Below are positions 1 through 6,101 of a stretch of DNA of 11,484 bases, in pieces. The stretch covers positions 1-11,484 of the forward strand of contig CAZXJV010000086.1 of the NCBI GenBank assembly GCA_964641135.1, written 5' to 3'. Below the pieces are notes generated by a model. The model saw nothing but the letters and a program-made list of their open reading frames with translations, had not been told where the DNA came from and searched no databases. Each line of letters begins with the position of its first letter. Position 1 is the stretch's first letter. Both the position numbers and the translations under genes were made by a program. This DNA is from Teretinema sp964641135. Its GTDB lineage: Bacteria; Spirochaetota; Spirochaetia; Treponematales; Treponemataceae.

Positions 1-300
1 GGAATAGAAGGCATCGATTTTGCGCCCTGAAAGAATATGCAGTAGATAGGTGTTCTGTGTTTTAATGATTTCCGGGGTATACCCGGTTTCCTGGGGTCCA
101 TCTACCGCAACAATGATTTCCGCTTCAGGAACAGTTTCCCTGATCCATCCTGCACGGACTGCGGTGGGAATCTCTGTTGTGCGTGCTGCATTGTATACAA
201 CAACGATGAGGCGATCCATTTCCATAAGGGCCGTTTTCATGAGATACTGATGTCCCAGGTGAAAGGGGGCGAATTTGCCCAGTACAAGTCCGGTGGTCAT
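1..300 (-). CDS. NadR-like nucleotidyltransferase (adenylyltransferase domain), partial, 3' end off window
   Basis: The minus-strand frame is open from an ATG at 300-298 to the window edge, giving 100 codons with no stop. The protein begins MTTGLVLGKFAPFHLGHQ. The GKFxPxHxGH signature (H14 and H17) is the nucleotide-binding (H/T)xGH motif of the cytidylyltransferase-like superfamily. The hydrophobic strand MDRLIVVVYNAAR at about residues 33-45 fits the second strand of that Rossmann-type fold. Known relatives such as NMN adenylyltransferase of the NadR type transfer AMP from ATP to nicotinamide mononucleotide in NAD synthesis or salvage. In NadR a P-loop ribosylnicotinamide kinase domain follows. 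The C-terminal ISTxxR/K motif and any kinase domain lie outside the window, so substrate is not settled; a pantetheine-phosphate or glycerol-phosphate transferase is less likely. It is transcribed away from the GNAT gene. Superfamily confidence is high, NadR identity moderate. Confidence 0.8.
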   Translation of the reverse strand, partial: MTTGLVLGKFAPFHLGHQYLMKTALMEMDRLIVVVYNAARTTEIPTAVRAGWIRETVPEAEIIVAVDGPQETGYTPEIIKTQNTYLLHILSGRKIDAFYS

Positions 301-334
301 GCGCAGCGGTCTACCTTATACAATTTTGGAAGTC

Positions 335-343
335 AGTATACCA
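335..343 (-). promoter_or_regulatory. Candidate extended -10 promoter for the NadR-like gene
   Basis: Read on the minus strand this is TGGTATACT, an extended -10 element (TGn followed by TATACT) about 35 bases upstream of the ATG at 300. No good -35 hexamer is visible, which is usual for extended -10 promoters. Transcription would start near 328. The same 11-mer TATGGTATACT recurs at 3957-3967. Assigned by eye only. Confidence 0.3.
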
Positions 344-363
344 TAAAAAAGGAGTGATAGCGT

Positions 364-840
364 ATGGATTGTTCATTTCGTCAGGCGGATCTCGCTGATG
401 CCGGGGACAGCCGCATAGTTGCAGATCTTGTCAGCGCCTTTGAGTTGAATCAGACGGGTCGCCTTCCACCTGACCCTGACTCTGACTCTCTTATTGCAGC
501 GCTGCGCGGATTCCCGACAACTCATGCCTTTATCTGCGAGATACCCGGAACCGGGGCGGCAGGACTTGCCCTTTGTTTTCTGGGCTTTTCCACATTTTTG
601 CGAAAGCCGCTTTTAAATATCCATGATTTTTTTGTGTTGCCGGAGTTTCAGGGCAGGGGCATCGGCCGCGCCTTTTTGTCCTTTCTTGAAGACCAGGCCC
701 GCCTCAGGGACTGGGGTCGAATCACTCTTGAAGTATATGCTGACAACACCCAGGCGCGTACCCTCTATGAGTCCTGCGGCTATACCGGCTCCCAACCCGA
801 AACCGGCCGTGTATATTACTTTCTGCAGAAGAATATGTAA
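364..840 (+). CDS. GNAT family N-acetyltransferase
   Basis: 158 residues, within the usual 140-180 range for single-domain GNAT enzymes. These transfer an acetyl group from acetyl-CoA to an amine on a small molecule, peptide or protein in the cytoplasm. The acetyl-CoA pyrophosphate-binding motif A is clear: strand NIHDFFVLPEF at about 85-95 followed by QGRGIG at 96-101, matching Q/RxxGxG/A. Motif B follows as ITLEVYADNTQARTLYESCGY (about 120-140), with the N-x-x-A-x-x-x-Y-x-x-x-G-Y pattern typical of the family. The ATG at 364 is supported by AAAGGAG ending at 354, nine bases upstream. Residues 36-42 contain a small acidic DPDSDS stretch encoded by three near-identical hexanucleotides (471-488). 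The substrate cannot be read from sequence. The TatD-like gene follows after 64 bases on the same strand, so the two may share a transcript. Confidence 0.88.
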   Translation: MDCSFRQADLADAGDSRIVADLVSAFELNQTGRLPPDPDSDSLIAALRGFPTTHAFICEIPGTGAAGLALCFLGFSTFLRKPLLNIHDFFVLPEFQGRGIGRAFLSFLEDQARLRDWGRITLEVYADNTQARTLYESCGYTGSQPETGRVYYFLQKNM

Positions 841-904
841 AAAAGCTTTTCTGATTCTGACACTTGTACGTGTAATTCTGAACGTACCGGAGGGCTGATG
901 TTTT

Positions 905-1660
905 ATGAAAGTTGATTTTCACGCTCATCTAGACCGCTATACACATCATGCCAGGGTGCTGAACATAATCGAGACGCGTAAAATACTGACAGTCGCTGCT
1001 TCTATGGATTGTTCGAGCTATCAAAAAACGTGTGCGCTTTTCGGTGATTCGCCCTGGGTCATTCCTGCATTTGGTATTCATCCTGCATGCTCCGGGGCCG
1101 ATATAGATTGGACTGTGGCAGATACTCTGCTTGAGGCATCTTCGCTTACAGGCGAAATAGGGCTTGATGATCTCTGGGTAACTGATGTCCCGCTCAAACG
1201 GCAGCTGTTCGTGTTTGAGTACATCCTTGATCATTGTAATCGTTACAGAAAGTATTGTGTGGTTCATACCAAGGCCGCAGAACGTCTTGTATTGGACGTT
1301 CTTGCCGGCTTCCCGCGGGCCCGGCCGGTGATTCATTGGTATAGCGGACCTGAAGATCTGTTCCGGCTCTATCTGGACCGGGGATATCCTTGTACCTTCG
1401 GTTGTGAACTTGCATACTCTGCTCATATCCGTTCACTGGCTGCATTGACACCGTCACAGCTGGTTTTGGCTGAAACAGATAATCCCGGTGCAGAACCCTG
1501 GCTCGGCGGTACCACTGACAGCCCTGAACTGATAGACCGGGTAATCGCCGATATAGCCCTCGCCCGATCTGTAAGCGTGACGGAGGCCGCGGCACTCGTC
1601 AGTACGAACAGCCTTCGAATTTTTCAGGAAAGCGGAATTCCTGTCCCGACAGGTTTTTAA
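905..1660 (+). CDS. TatD family metal-dependent hydrolase (DNase-like)
   Basis: 251 residues, close to the 250-265 of the TatD family, which are TIM-barrel amidohydrolase-superfamily enzymes often shown to be 3'-5' exonucleases with two divalent metals. All expected ligands are visible: HxH near the N-terminus (FHAHLD; H6, H8), the family motif GIHP at 57-60, E84 in GEIGLD, H121 in VVHTKAAE, H144 in VIHWYSG, and the catalytic Asp D192 in AETDNP. The start is the ATG at 905, with GGAGGG at 889-894 ten bases upstream. The ATG at 898 reads into a stop within a few codons. The protein is diverged from classical TatD/YcfH: it has HWYSG where TatD has HCFxG, and the tail is short. It may therefore be a TatD-related paralogue with a different substrate. 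The gene converges on the 119-residue ORF, 18 bases away. Family high, exact activity uncertain. Confidence 0.85.
   Translation: MKVDFHAHLDRYTHHARVLNIIETRKILTVAASMDCSSYQKTCALFGDSPWVIPAFGIHPACSGADIDWTVADTLLEASSLTGEIGLDDLWVTDVPLKRQLFVFEYILDHCNRYRKYCVVHTKAAERLVLDVLAGFPRARPVIHWYSGPEDLFRLYLDRGYPCTFGCELAYSAHIRSLAALTPSQLVLAETDNPGAEPWLGGTTDSPELIDRVIADIALARSVSVTEAAALVSTNSLRIFQESGIPVPTGF
1640..1658 (+). terminator. Possible short intrinsic terminator inside the 3' end of the TatD-like gene
   Basis: CCTGT-cccg-ACAGG followed directly by TTTTT sits in the last codons and ends at the TAA stop. The five-pair stem is short for a terminator, but hairpin plus T-tract geometry is right, and the next gene is convergent, so termination here would make sense. 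The minus strand has no T-tract, so it would act only on plus-strand transcripts. Confidence 0.35.
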
Positions 1661-1678
1661 GACTGTGCTAAACGGGTT

Positions 1679-2038
1679 TTACTGTTCGCTGTGCAGGTAG
1701 CGGTAGACCTTCTCGATTTTTCGCAGCATAAGATTGCGAATAACCGGCTGAAACTGGTGGGTGCAGATATCTTCATCGATGCGTTCGGTAAACCAGTTTC
1801 GCAGTGTATTCAGGTCTTTTACCGTGGCAGGCGGTTCCGGCGGAAGATCTTTCAGGATGGTGCGCACGCAGCCGAGCTCCTGCTCCAGCAGCGCGTTGTT
1901 TTGCAGAAACACATACTCGGTGATTTTTTCGCTCCGGTGTTTTTCTTCCAGGTATTCGCCCCAGGTTGCAATGTCTTCCTCCAGGTCTTCAAGTTCTGCC
2001 AGCAGTACCTTGGTAAAAAGTTTCAGCTTTTCACGCAT
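1679..2038 (-). CDS. Uncharacterised acidic helical protein, translationally coupled to the chemoreceptor
   Basis: 119 residues; I do not recognise the family. The sequence is rich in Glu, Leu and Lys, has no signal peptide or membrane segment, and reads as mostly helical: long helices at about 3-33 and 37-63, a proline hinge PPEPP at 66-70, then helices at about 73-88 and 95-117. One Cys lies at 57 and one at 92. The ATG at 2038 is eight bases inside the chemoreceptor gene, whose TGA occupies 2033-2031. A Shine-Dalgarno-like GAGGAGA precedes the ATG by about seven bases, within the receptor's last codons. This overlap points to coupled translation, so it may be an accessory partner of the receptor. 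The coiled-coil character would suit binding the receptor's helical bundle, but that is inference. Convergent with the TatD-like gene. Gene reality is well supported, function unknown. Confidence 0.75.
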   Translation of the reverse strand: MREKLKLFTKVLLAELEDLEEDIATWGEYLEEKHRSEKITEYVFLQNNALLEQELGCVRTILKDLPPEPPATVKDLNTLRNWFTERIDEDICTHQFQPVIRNLMLRKIEKVYRYLHSEQ

Positions 2039-3638
2039 TGTCTTCTCCTCGGGTCATGTGATGCAGGGCTTCGGCATTCCGGACCCCCTGTTCACCGATG
2101 GTTGATACCTCCTGGACGGCATCCAGGATTGCTTCATCTTTTTGACGGACAGTACCGGCTTCTTGCCGCAGCGATTGTAGTGCCTGCAAGGAATCCTGCA
2201 GATGTGATTCAACCGTCGCCTGGGCATCCTGAATTTCTGCTCCTCCGGATTTAACCCGCTCGGACATTTCGCCGAGGGTTCGCAGGGCTTCGAGTATCTG
2301 TTTCCCTCCATCGGCAAGCTCTTCTGTTGCACTGGTAATTTCCTGGAATGCTTCAATTGCACGGTCTATTTCCTGCCGGATTGATTCAAAGCTTTTTTTG
2401 GTGTGCCCGCTTTCTTCGGCGGCATTGGTGATGATCGGGATTACTTCCTTGAGTTGCCGGCCGATCTCTTTGGCATTCTTGCCCGAGGTATCGGCGAGCT
2501 TGCGAATTTCTTCAGCGACAACCGAAAATCCGCGTCCGGCGTCTCCTGCGTGGGCAGCCTCGATTGATGCGTTCATCGAAAGCAGGTTGGTTGATCCAGC
2601 AATATTGTTGATAACTTTTACCATGTTCTGGATTGATCCGATGCTGCCTTCGATACGGGCGATATAGGACAGCAGACTGTCAAGGCGCTGCATCCCTGAA
2701 TCGGTGGTGCCTGCCAAGGCTTCCATGGAGGCGCGCCGCCGGTTGGCAGAGTCAGCCACACTGCGAATTGACGCGACCATCTCGTTAATGGATGCGGCCG
2801 ATTCTACCTGTGCGGCGAACTCTTCCTCTATGCTTTGATTCAGCTCGCCAATACGGTCACCGATGCGCTCTGTTGCAGAAATTGAAGCATTGGAGGTGCT
2901 TTCCATGCTGCGCACCCGTTCTTCGATGCTTTCTATGGAACGTCCCGCGTCCGCGACCAGGCGCCGGATCTCGTCAACCCGTGTTGTCAGGTTGCCCATG
3001 GCTTCCAGGTTTGTTGTGGTTCCGGCGATGACCTGCGACATACGGTCCAGTTGACGGTCGGCCCGCTGGCGTTCATGTTCGATTTCGACATTGAGCAGTC
3101 GTGACAGGGCGCTGGCTTTAAGTACGAGAAAAGAAATGAGAAAAAGTACGGCCAGGGCCGAGATAAGGGTGGGAATACTGTCTGCGAGCGATAAACCGGC
3201 AGGTCGCAAGCGGATAAAAATAAACATAACTTGAATCGAACCCCCGACACTGGCGATTATCACGGGAATTTTTCTGTTTTGTATAAAAAGAAGTGAAAAA
3301 CTGATAGCAATTACAAAGTAACTCACATTCCGGAACAGCAATGCTGGATGGGGGGCATCGGCAACCAGCGCCATGGCGGATAAAACGAGCGAAGCTGCAA
3401 TTACCGCCACAAGCGAGGATGCATGATAATGGCCTTTTTGCAAGAGAATAAACGCAATGAGCATGAAGATAAAAACAGATCCTTCCAGCAACGCGTTGGC
3501 ATAATCTTTGGTTACAAAATCAAGTATGAATATGACGGGGAGCAGACAGAGTACAACAAGCAGTACAATCCGCAGAATACCGGCTTTACGGCGTATATCG
3601 GTGCTTTGTGCTGCAAAAAGATCAGCGAATGATGGCAT
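2031..3638 (-). CDS. Methyl-accepting chemotaxis protein with six-TM N-terminal region, no periplasmic sensor
   Basis: 535 residues from the ATG at 3638, chosen because GGAGG (3648-3644) lies five bases upstream; an in-frame GTG at 3659 lacks this. The N-terminus has about six membrane segments (roughly 20-41, 49-67, 74-93, 102-120, 124-143, 155-174) joined by very short loops, so no sizeable periplasmic ligand-binding domain exists. A charged helix (VEIEHERQRADRQ) leads into a long cytoplasmic coiled coil. The signalling tip is clear at about 343-378, with TNLLSMNASIEAAHAGDAGR and then GFSVVAEEIRKLAD, the CheA/CheW contact region of MCPs. Such receptors control CheA autophosphorylation and hence flagellar reversal. 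The missing external domain suggests sensing within the membrane, of membrane state or of an internal signal. No C-terminal CheR-binding pentapeptide is seen; the tail ends MTRGEDNA. The 119-residue gene overlaps its end by eight bases. Very secure as an MCP. Confidence 0.95.
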   Translation of the reverse strand: MPSFADLFAAQSTDIRRKAGILRIVLLVVLCLLPVIFILDFVTKDYANALLEGSVFIFMLIAFILLQKGHYHASSLVAVIAASLVLSAMALVADAPHPALLFRNVSYFVIAISFSLLFIQNRKIPVIIASVGGSIQVMFIFIRLRPAGLSLADSIPTLISALAVLFLISFLVLKASALSRLLNVEIEHERQRADRQLDRMSQVIAGTTTNLEAMGNLTTRVDEIRRLVADAGRSIESIEERVRSMESTSNASISATERIGDRIGELNQSIEEEFAAQVESAASINEMVASIRSVADSANRRRASMEALAGTTDSGMQRLDSLLSYIARIEGSIGSIQNMVKVINNIAGSTNLLSMNASIEAAHAGDAGRGFSVVAEEIRKLADTSGKNAKEIGRQLKEVIPIITNAAEESGHTKKSFESIRQEIDRAIEAFQEITSATEELADGGKQILEALRTLGEMSERVKSGGAEIQDAQATVESHLQDSLQALQSLRQEAGTVRQKDEAILDAVQEVSTIGEQGVRNAEALHHMTRGEDNA

Positions 3639-3661
3639 GAATTCCTCCAGGTGACACACTC

Positions 3662-3690
3662 AGTATCATGCACGTTGAACAGATTCTCAA
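3662..3690 (-). promoter_or_regulatory. Candidate sigma-70 promoter for the chemoreceptor gene
   Basis: On the minus strand, TTGAGA (3690-3685) and GATACT (3667-3662) are separated by exactly 17 bases, matching the consensus at 5/6 and 4/6 positions. Transcription would start near 3655, giving a leader of about 17 bases that contains the GGAGG ribosome site. The -35 overlaps the stop codon of the cysteine-cluster gene. The receptor could therefore be expressed apart from that gene. No sigma-28 flagellar promoter pattern is visible. Confidence 0.42.
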
Positions 3691-3947
3691 GAGGGTGTTG
3701 TCAATTTTTCCAGCTCTGAAAGTTTGGCATGGGCCTGTGCGGGACCTTCTGCACATATCTCGGCGGTTGGACGAAAATTTCGACAAACTGCGGGGTATTC
3801 TTCTGTATTCCAGATACGGCATCGCCTGTGTGCATCGAGATTGACACAGGGAATACCTGCCGGCTTGCCTTCCGGCATCCCTGGCAGGGGAGAACTGATA
3901 GAAATGACAATACAGCAGGCCGCGCAGCCGGAAATACACTTTATCAT
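3687..3947 (-). CDS. YkgJ/YeiW-type cysteine cluster protein (putative metal-binding)
   Basis: 86 residues beginning MIKCISGCAACC. Eight cysteines are placed as in the short UPF0153 (E. coli YeiW-like) branch of the YkgJ family: C4, C8, C11, C12, C34, C43, C55 and C65. The segment ISISSPLPGMPEGKPAG after the first cluster and the CRIWNTEEYPAVCRNF block are also what I recall of that family. Members are annotated as putative Zn- or Fe-chelating or Fe-S proteins; a biochemical role is not established. It has no signal peptide and should be cytoplasmic. There is no strong ribosome site before the ATG at 3947; the upstream sequence is TTTTCCCG. It lies 48 bases upstream of the chemoreceptor start on the same strand and is divergent from the GGDEF-EAL gene. 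Two overlapping frames on this strand are shadows. Family assignment is good; the role is unknown. Confidence 0.82.
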   Translation of the reverse strand: MIKCISGCAACCIVISISSPLPGMPEGKPAGIPCVNLDAHRRCRIWNTEEYPAVCRNFRPTAEICAEGPAQAHAKLSELEKLTTPS

Positions 3948-3956
3948 CGGGAAAAC

Positions 3957-3986
3957 TATGGTATACTACCGGTGTGGAATACTCAA
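3957..3986. promoter_or_regulatory. Overlapping divergent promoter candidates (cysteine-cluster gene / GGDEF-EAL gene)
   Basis: Plus strand: TGGTATACT at 3959-3967 is an extended -10 for the GGDEF-EAL gene. It places the transcription start at about 3974, right on the GTG start or 12 bases before the ATG at 3986. Minus strand: TTGAGT (3986-3981) and TACCAT (3963-3958), 17 bases apart, could drive the cysteine-cluster gene from about 3951. The two elements overlap face to face, so only one could be occupied at a time. Hexamer matches on the minus side are only 4/6 each. Confidence 0.3.
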
Positions 3987-4378
3987 TGCTGCCGGATCTT
4001 CGCTGGAATATTGACTATAACATAAGCGCCCTGGTTTTACTGCTGATTGTTGTCAGCGGCTTTTTTGCGCGCAAAAACCTGCCGTTGCGGCTGAACCGTA
4101 TATACCGGAACCTGCTGCTGCTCTCGCTTGGCTCGGTGCTGTTTGATACCATGACCGTTTTTTTGATTTCCTGGCACCAGCTGTTCCCGCAGTCACTTAT
4201 AACAGCGGTAAATTTGATTTATCTGCTTTGTGTTAATGCAATTCCTCCTGTGTTAATGCAATTCCTCCTGTGTTTTTGCTCTATGTTCATGAGGTTACCG
4301 GTATTCCCCGTCATCGACACGGAATTCGCCATGCCTGGTGGTTTCTGCCGGTTGTCATTTCGGCTGTTTCGCTTTTAA
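3974..4378 (+). CDS. N-terminal membrane fragment of the split GGDEF-EAL gene
   Basis: As the sequence stands, translation from GTG 3974 or ATG 3986 runs through the first three membrane helices: ISALVLLLIVVSGFF, NLLLLSLGSVLFDTMTVFLIS and LITAVNLIYLLCVNAIPPV. It then enters the wrong frame in the second repeat copy and stops at 4376-4378 after 134 codons. Residues after about 92 (VLMQFLLCFCSMFMRL onward) are out-of-frame product rather than native sequence. ATG 3986 has a weak upstream TGGA; GTG 3974 has no ribosome site. A stable functional product is unlikely. Confidence 0.45.
   Translation: MEYSMLPDLRWNIDYNISALVLLLIVVSGFFARKNLPLRLNRIYRNLLLLSLGSVLFDTMTVFLISWHQLFPQSLITAVNLIYLLCVNAIPPVLMQFLLCFCSMFMRLPVFPVIDTEFAMPGGFCRLSFRLFRF
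4231..4270. repeat. Exact tandem duplication, 2 x 20 bp, inside the GGDEF-EAL gene
   Basis: The unit TGTTAATGCAATTCCTCCTG occurs at 4231-4250 and again, without a mismatch, at 4251-4270. The flanks share TG before and TGT after, so the 20-bp periodicity spans 4229-4273. Because 20 is not a multiple of three, gain of one copy shifts the reading frame; loss restores it. The motif CCTCCT in the unit happens to match the 16S anti-Shine-Dalgarno sequence but lies on the coding strand, where it would not serve as a ribosome site. Confidence 0.97.
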
Positions 4379-5943
4379 TAACTCCCTGGACCGGCTTTGT
4401 GTTTACGTATGATTCATCCGGTATGTATGGCTGGGGACCGGGGATGCTTTTTCTGTATGGTGTTTCCGAGTATTTTATTCTGATCAGCCTTGCCTATACC
4501 ATCAGGTACCGCCGGGTTATCGGATGGAGTCATTTCGCGGTCATGCTTTTTTTTATTGTCGCCGGCGTGGTAGCTGTATTTATACAGATACTGCTTAAAA
4601 ATCAGCTGGTGGTTGGTTTTACCTCGGCTGTATCGATGCTCTTGCTGTACATGAGCCTTCAAAGCCCTGACCAGGGAACGGATCTGCCGACAGGTGTGTT
4701 TAACCGGTCTGCATTTCTGACCATGTTGAATATCCGCTTGTCCCGCAAGGTCCCGTTCGTAGTTCTGGCTCTTGCTATAGATGATTTCAAGTTTATTAAC
4801 AACACTTTTGGCATTGTAAATGGTGATGCCTTGATTCGTATGCTTGCTCATTGGCTGCGGGCTCTGTCCCCGGATAAACAGGTATATCGTATTGGCGGAG
4901 ACCAGTTTGCCCTGTTCTATTCCGGGACGGTATCAGAAGCCCAACCGCTTCTGGAAACAATACAGGAACGTTTGGAGCATCCCTGGTCCATCAATACAGT
5001 CAGTGTAACACTTTCGGCCTGTACGGTTGTGTTGTCATGTCCCGATGATGCCCGCAGTGTAGAAGACGTTGTTGACGGCATAGACTTTTCGATTCATGCG
5101 GGTAAAAAACAGAGAAAGGGAGCTACCGTATTTACCAGGGATCTTTCTGTAAAACCTGGCATGAGGGCAGTCGCTGTAGAAAAAGCTGTGCGTCGGGCTA
5201 TCAGAAACGACAGTTTTGCGGTTTTCTTTCAGCCGATTTATTCGATCAAAAAAAAGTGTTTTTGTTCTGTAGAGGCGCTTATCCGCCTTAAAGATGAAGA
5301 ACTGGGTGTTATACCTCCCGACGAGTTTATCCCGCTTGCAGAAAAAAACGGACTTATCCTGGAAATTGGATCACAAATCTTCACAAAGGTGTGCAGGCAG
5401 GTTATGGCCCTGGACCTTCCGGGACTGGGTATTGAATTCGTGGAAATTAACCTTTCAGCCGTACAATGTATGCAGCAGGATCTTGCTGCTGCCCTGTTGT
5501 CCATCATGCGGCAGACAGGGATAGATCCCTCTATTGTCAATCTTGAGGTTACTGAAACTACTGCTGTTAATTCTCCGGAAGCCCTTGCCCGGAGCATGAC
5601 TGCCCTGATCAAGGAGGGGGTGAGTTTTTCGCTGGATGATTATGGATCGGGGTATTCAACCATCGACTATATTACCAGCTACAATTTCCGTCTCGTCAAG
5701 ATTGACAAAATCATTGTCTGGTCATTTCTTGATAATCCGAAGGCGTCTATTGTACTGACCCATACTATCAACATGCTCAAGGATCTGGATATGCACATTG
5801 TGGCCGAAGGTGTCGAGACACTTGAGCAGTCAGATGCCCTGTCTGCGATGGGGTGCGATTATCTGCAGGGTTACTATTATTCGCGTCCGCTATCCTGTGA
5901 CGATATCGTGCCCTTTCTTAAAAATCCTTCTCTCCCCGTCTGA
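4270..5943 (+). CDS. C-terminal fragment of the split gene, carrying degenerate GGDEF and intact EAL domains
   Basis: This frame holds all the recognisable catalytic sequence: four or so membrane helices, then GGDEF (GGDQF at 4894-4908) and EAL (EAL codons from 5272). It is open from 4237, but the first possible start, GTG 4270, is preceded by pyrimidine-rich ATTCCTCCT with no ribosome site. The next in-frame ATG is near 4420. Independent translation is therefore doubtful unless ribosomes re-initiate or slip within the repeat. An annotation pipeline would probably call this stretch as an EAL-domain protein starting here. The active-site residues argue that the gene was functional until very recently. 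Confidence 0.6.
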   Translation: MFLLYVHEVTGIPRHRHGIRHAWWFLPVVISAVSLLITPWTGFVFTYDSSGMYGWGPGMLFLYGVSEYFILISLAYTIRYRRVIGWSHFAVMLFFIVAGVVAVFIQILLKNQLVVGFTSAVSMLLLYMSLQSPDQGTDLPTGVFNRSAFLTMLNIRLSRKVPFVVLALAIDDFKFINNTFGIVNGDALIRMLAHWLRALSPDKQVYRIGGDQFALFYSGTVSEAQPLLETIQERLEHPWSINTVSVTLSACTVVLSCPDDARSVEDVVDGIDFSIHAGKKQRKGATVFTRDLSVKPGMRAVAVEKAVRRAIRNDSFAVFFQPIYSIKKKCFCSVEALIRLKDEELGVIPPDEFIPLAEKNGLILEIGSQIFTKVCRQVMALDLPGLGIEFVEINLSAVQCMQQDLAAALLSIMRQTGIDPSIVNLEVTETTAVNSPEALARSMTALIKEGVSFSLDDYGSGYSTIDYITSYNFRLVKIDKIIVWSFLDNPKASIVLTHTINMLKDLDMHIVAEGVETLEQSDALSAMGCDYLQGYYYSRPLSCDDIVPFLKNPSLPV

Positions 5944-5946
5944 AAA

Positions 5947-5985
5947 GCAGGGTGCCTGCACACAACGAGGTCGCACGCACCCTGC
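5947..5985. repeat. Inverted repeat 1 of the 5947-6137 palindrome cluster
   Basis: GCAGGGTGC (5947-5955) and GCACCCTGC (5977-5985) form a perfect nine-pair stem with a 21-base loop. It begins four bases after the GGDEF-EAL stop codon. The loop contains a small CGAggTCG inverted repeat. No T-tract follows, so it is not a textbook terminator, though position suits 3'-end formation or protection of the mRNA. Confidence 0.6.
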
Positions 5986-6008
5986 ACATGACGCAAATCA
6001 GACTGTTG

Positions 6009-6047
6009 GCAGGATGCTGACAAACTCGATGCTTGTCAGCATCCTGC
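6009..6047. repeat. Inverted repeat 2 of the palindrome cluster (15-bp perfect arms)
   Basis: GCAGGATGCTGACAA (6009-6023) pairs without mismatch with TTGTCAGCATCCTGC (6033-6047) across a nine-base loop ACTCGATGC. No poly-T follows on either strand. The loop shares CTCGAT with inverted repeat 4. Confidence 0.8.
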
Positions 6048-6052
6048 TATGC

Positions 6053-6087
6053 AATTCTTCGAAAAGCTTACGCTTTTCTGCAGAATT
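6053..6087. repeat. Inverted repeat 3 of the palindrome cluster (imperfect)
   Basis: AATTCTTCGAAAAGC (6053-6067) and GCTTTTCTGCAGAATT (6072-6087) pair as two six-base helices (AATTCT/AGAATT and AAAAGC/GCTTTT) around a small internal loop, with a four-base apical loop TTAC. It starts only five bases after inverted repeat 2. Confidence 0.6.
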
Positions 6088-6101
6088 ATGACATTATTGT
6101 A

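Larger units (their letters stand above)
3974..5943 (+). pseudogene. Membrane GGDEF-EAL c-di-GMP phosphodiesterase, frame broken by a 20-bp tandem duplication
   Basis: Two overlapping frames (3974-4378 and 4270-5943) belong to one gene. The 20 bases at 4231-4250 are repeated exactly at 4251-4270. Deleting one copy joins the frames into 649 codons with no stop, running VNAIPPV-FLLYVHEVTG across the joint. Domains in the restored protein: about seven membrane helices in residues 1-240, resembling the 7TM sensor of some kinases and cyclases; a degenerate GGDEF domain at about 260-400 with GGDQF at 301-305 and no RxxD inhibitory site; and an EAL domain at about 408-645. The EAL domain keeps EALIRL (E427), EINLS, EVTET, DDYGSGYS, KIDK, AEGVET and QGYYYSRPL. 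It should therefore hydrolyse c-di-GMP when made. Start is GTG 3974 or ATG 3986. The 20-bp difference could be a reversible slipped-strand mutation, a recent inactivation or an assembly error. As read, the full-length product is not encoded. Confidence 0.85.

Noticed and set aside
50..250. Plus-strand 66-codon frame near the left edge
   Set aside because: It lies antisense to the NadR-like coding sequence, which has a clear family motif.
471..488. Three hexanucleotide near-repeats (TGACCC, TGACTC, TGACTC) in the GNAT gene
   Set aside because: Too short and in frame; a copy change would only alter an Asp-Ser/Pro pair, so it is unlikely to be a switch.
929..1595. Long minus-strand frames (165 and 133 codons) opposite the TatD-like gene
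   Set aside because: They are antisense to a gene with all its family motifs, show no recognisable domain and have no ribosome sites.
4244..4269. CCTCCT within the repeat unit resembling the 16S anti-Shine-Dalgarno sequence
   Set aside because: It is ordinary coding sequence (Pro-Pro codons) on the sense strand, and there is no sign of use on the other strand.
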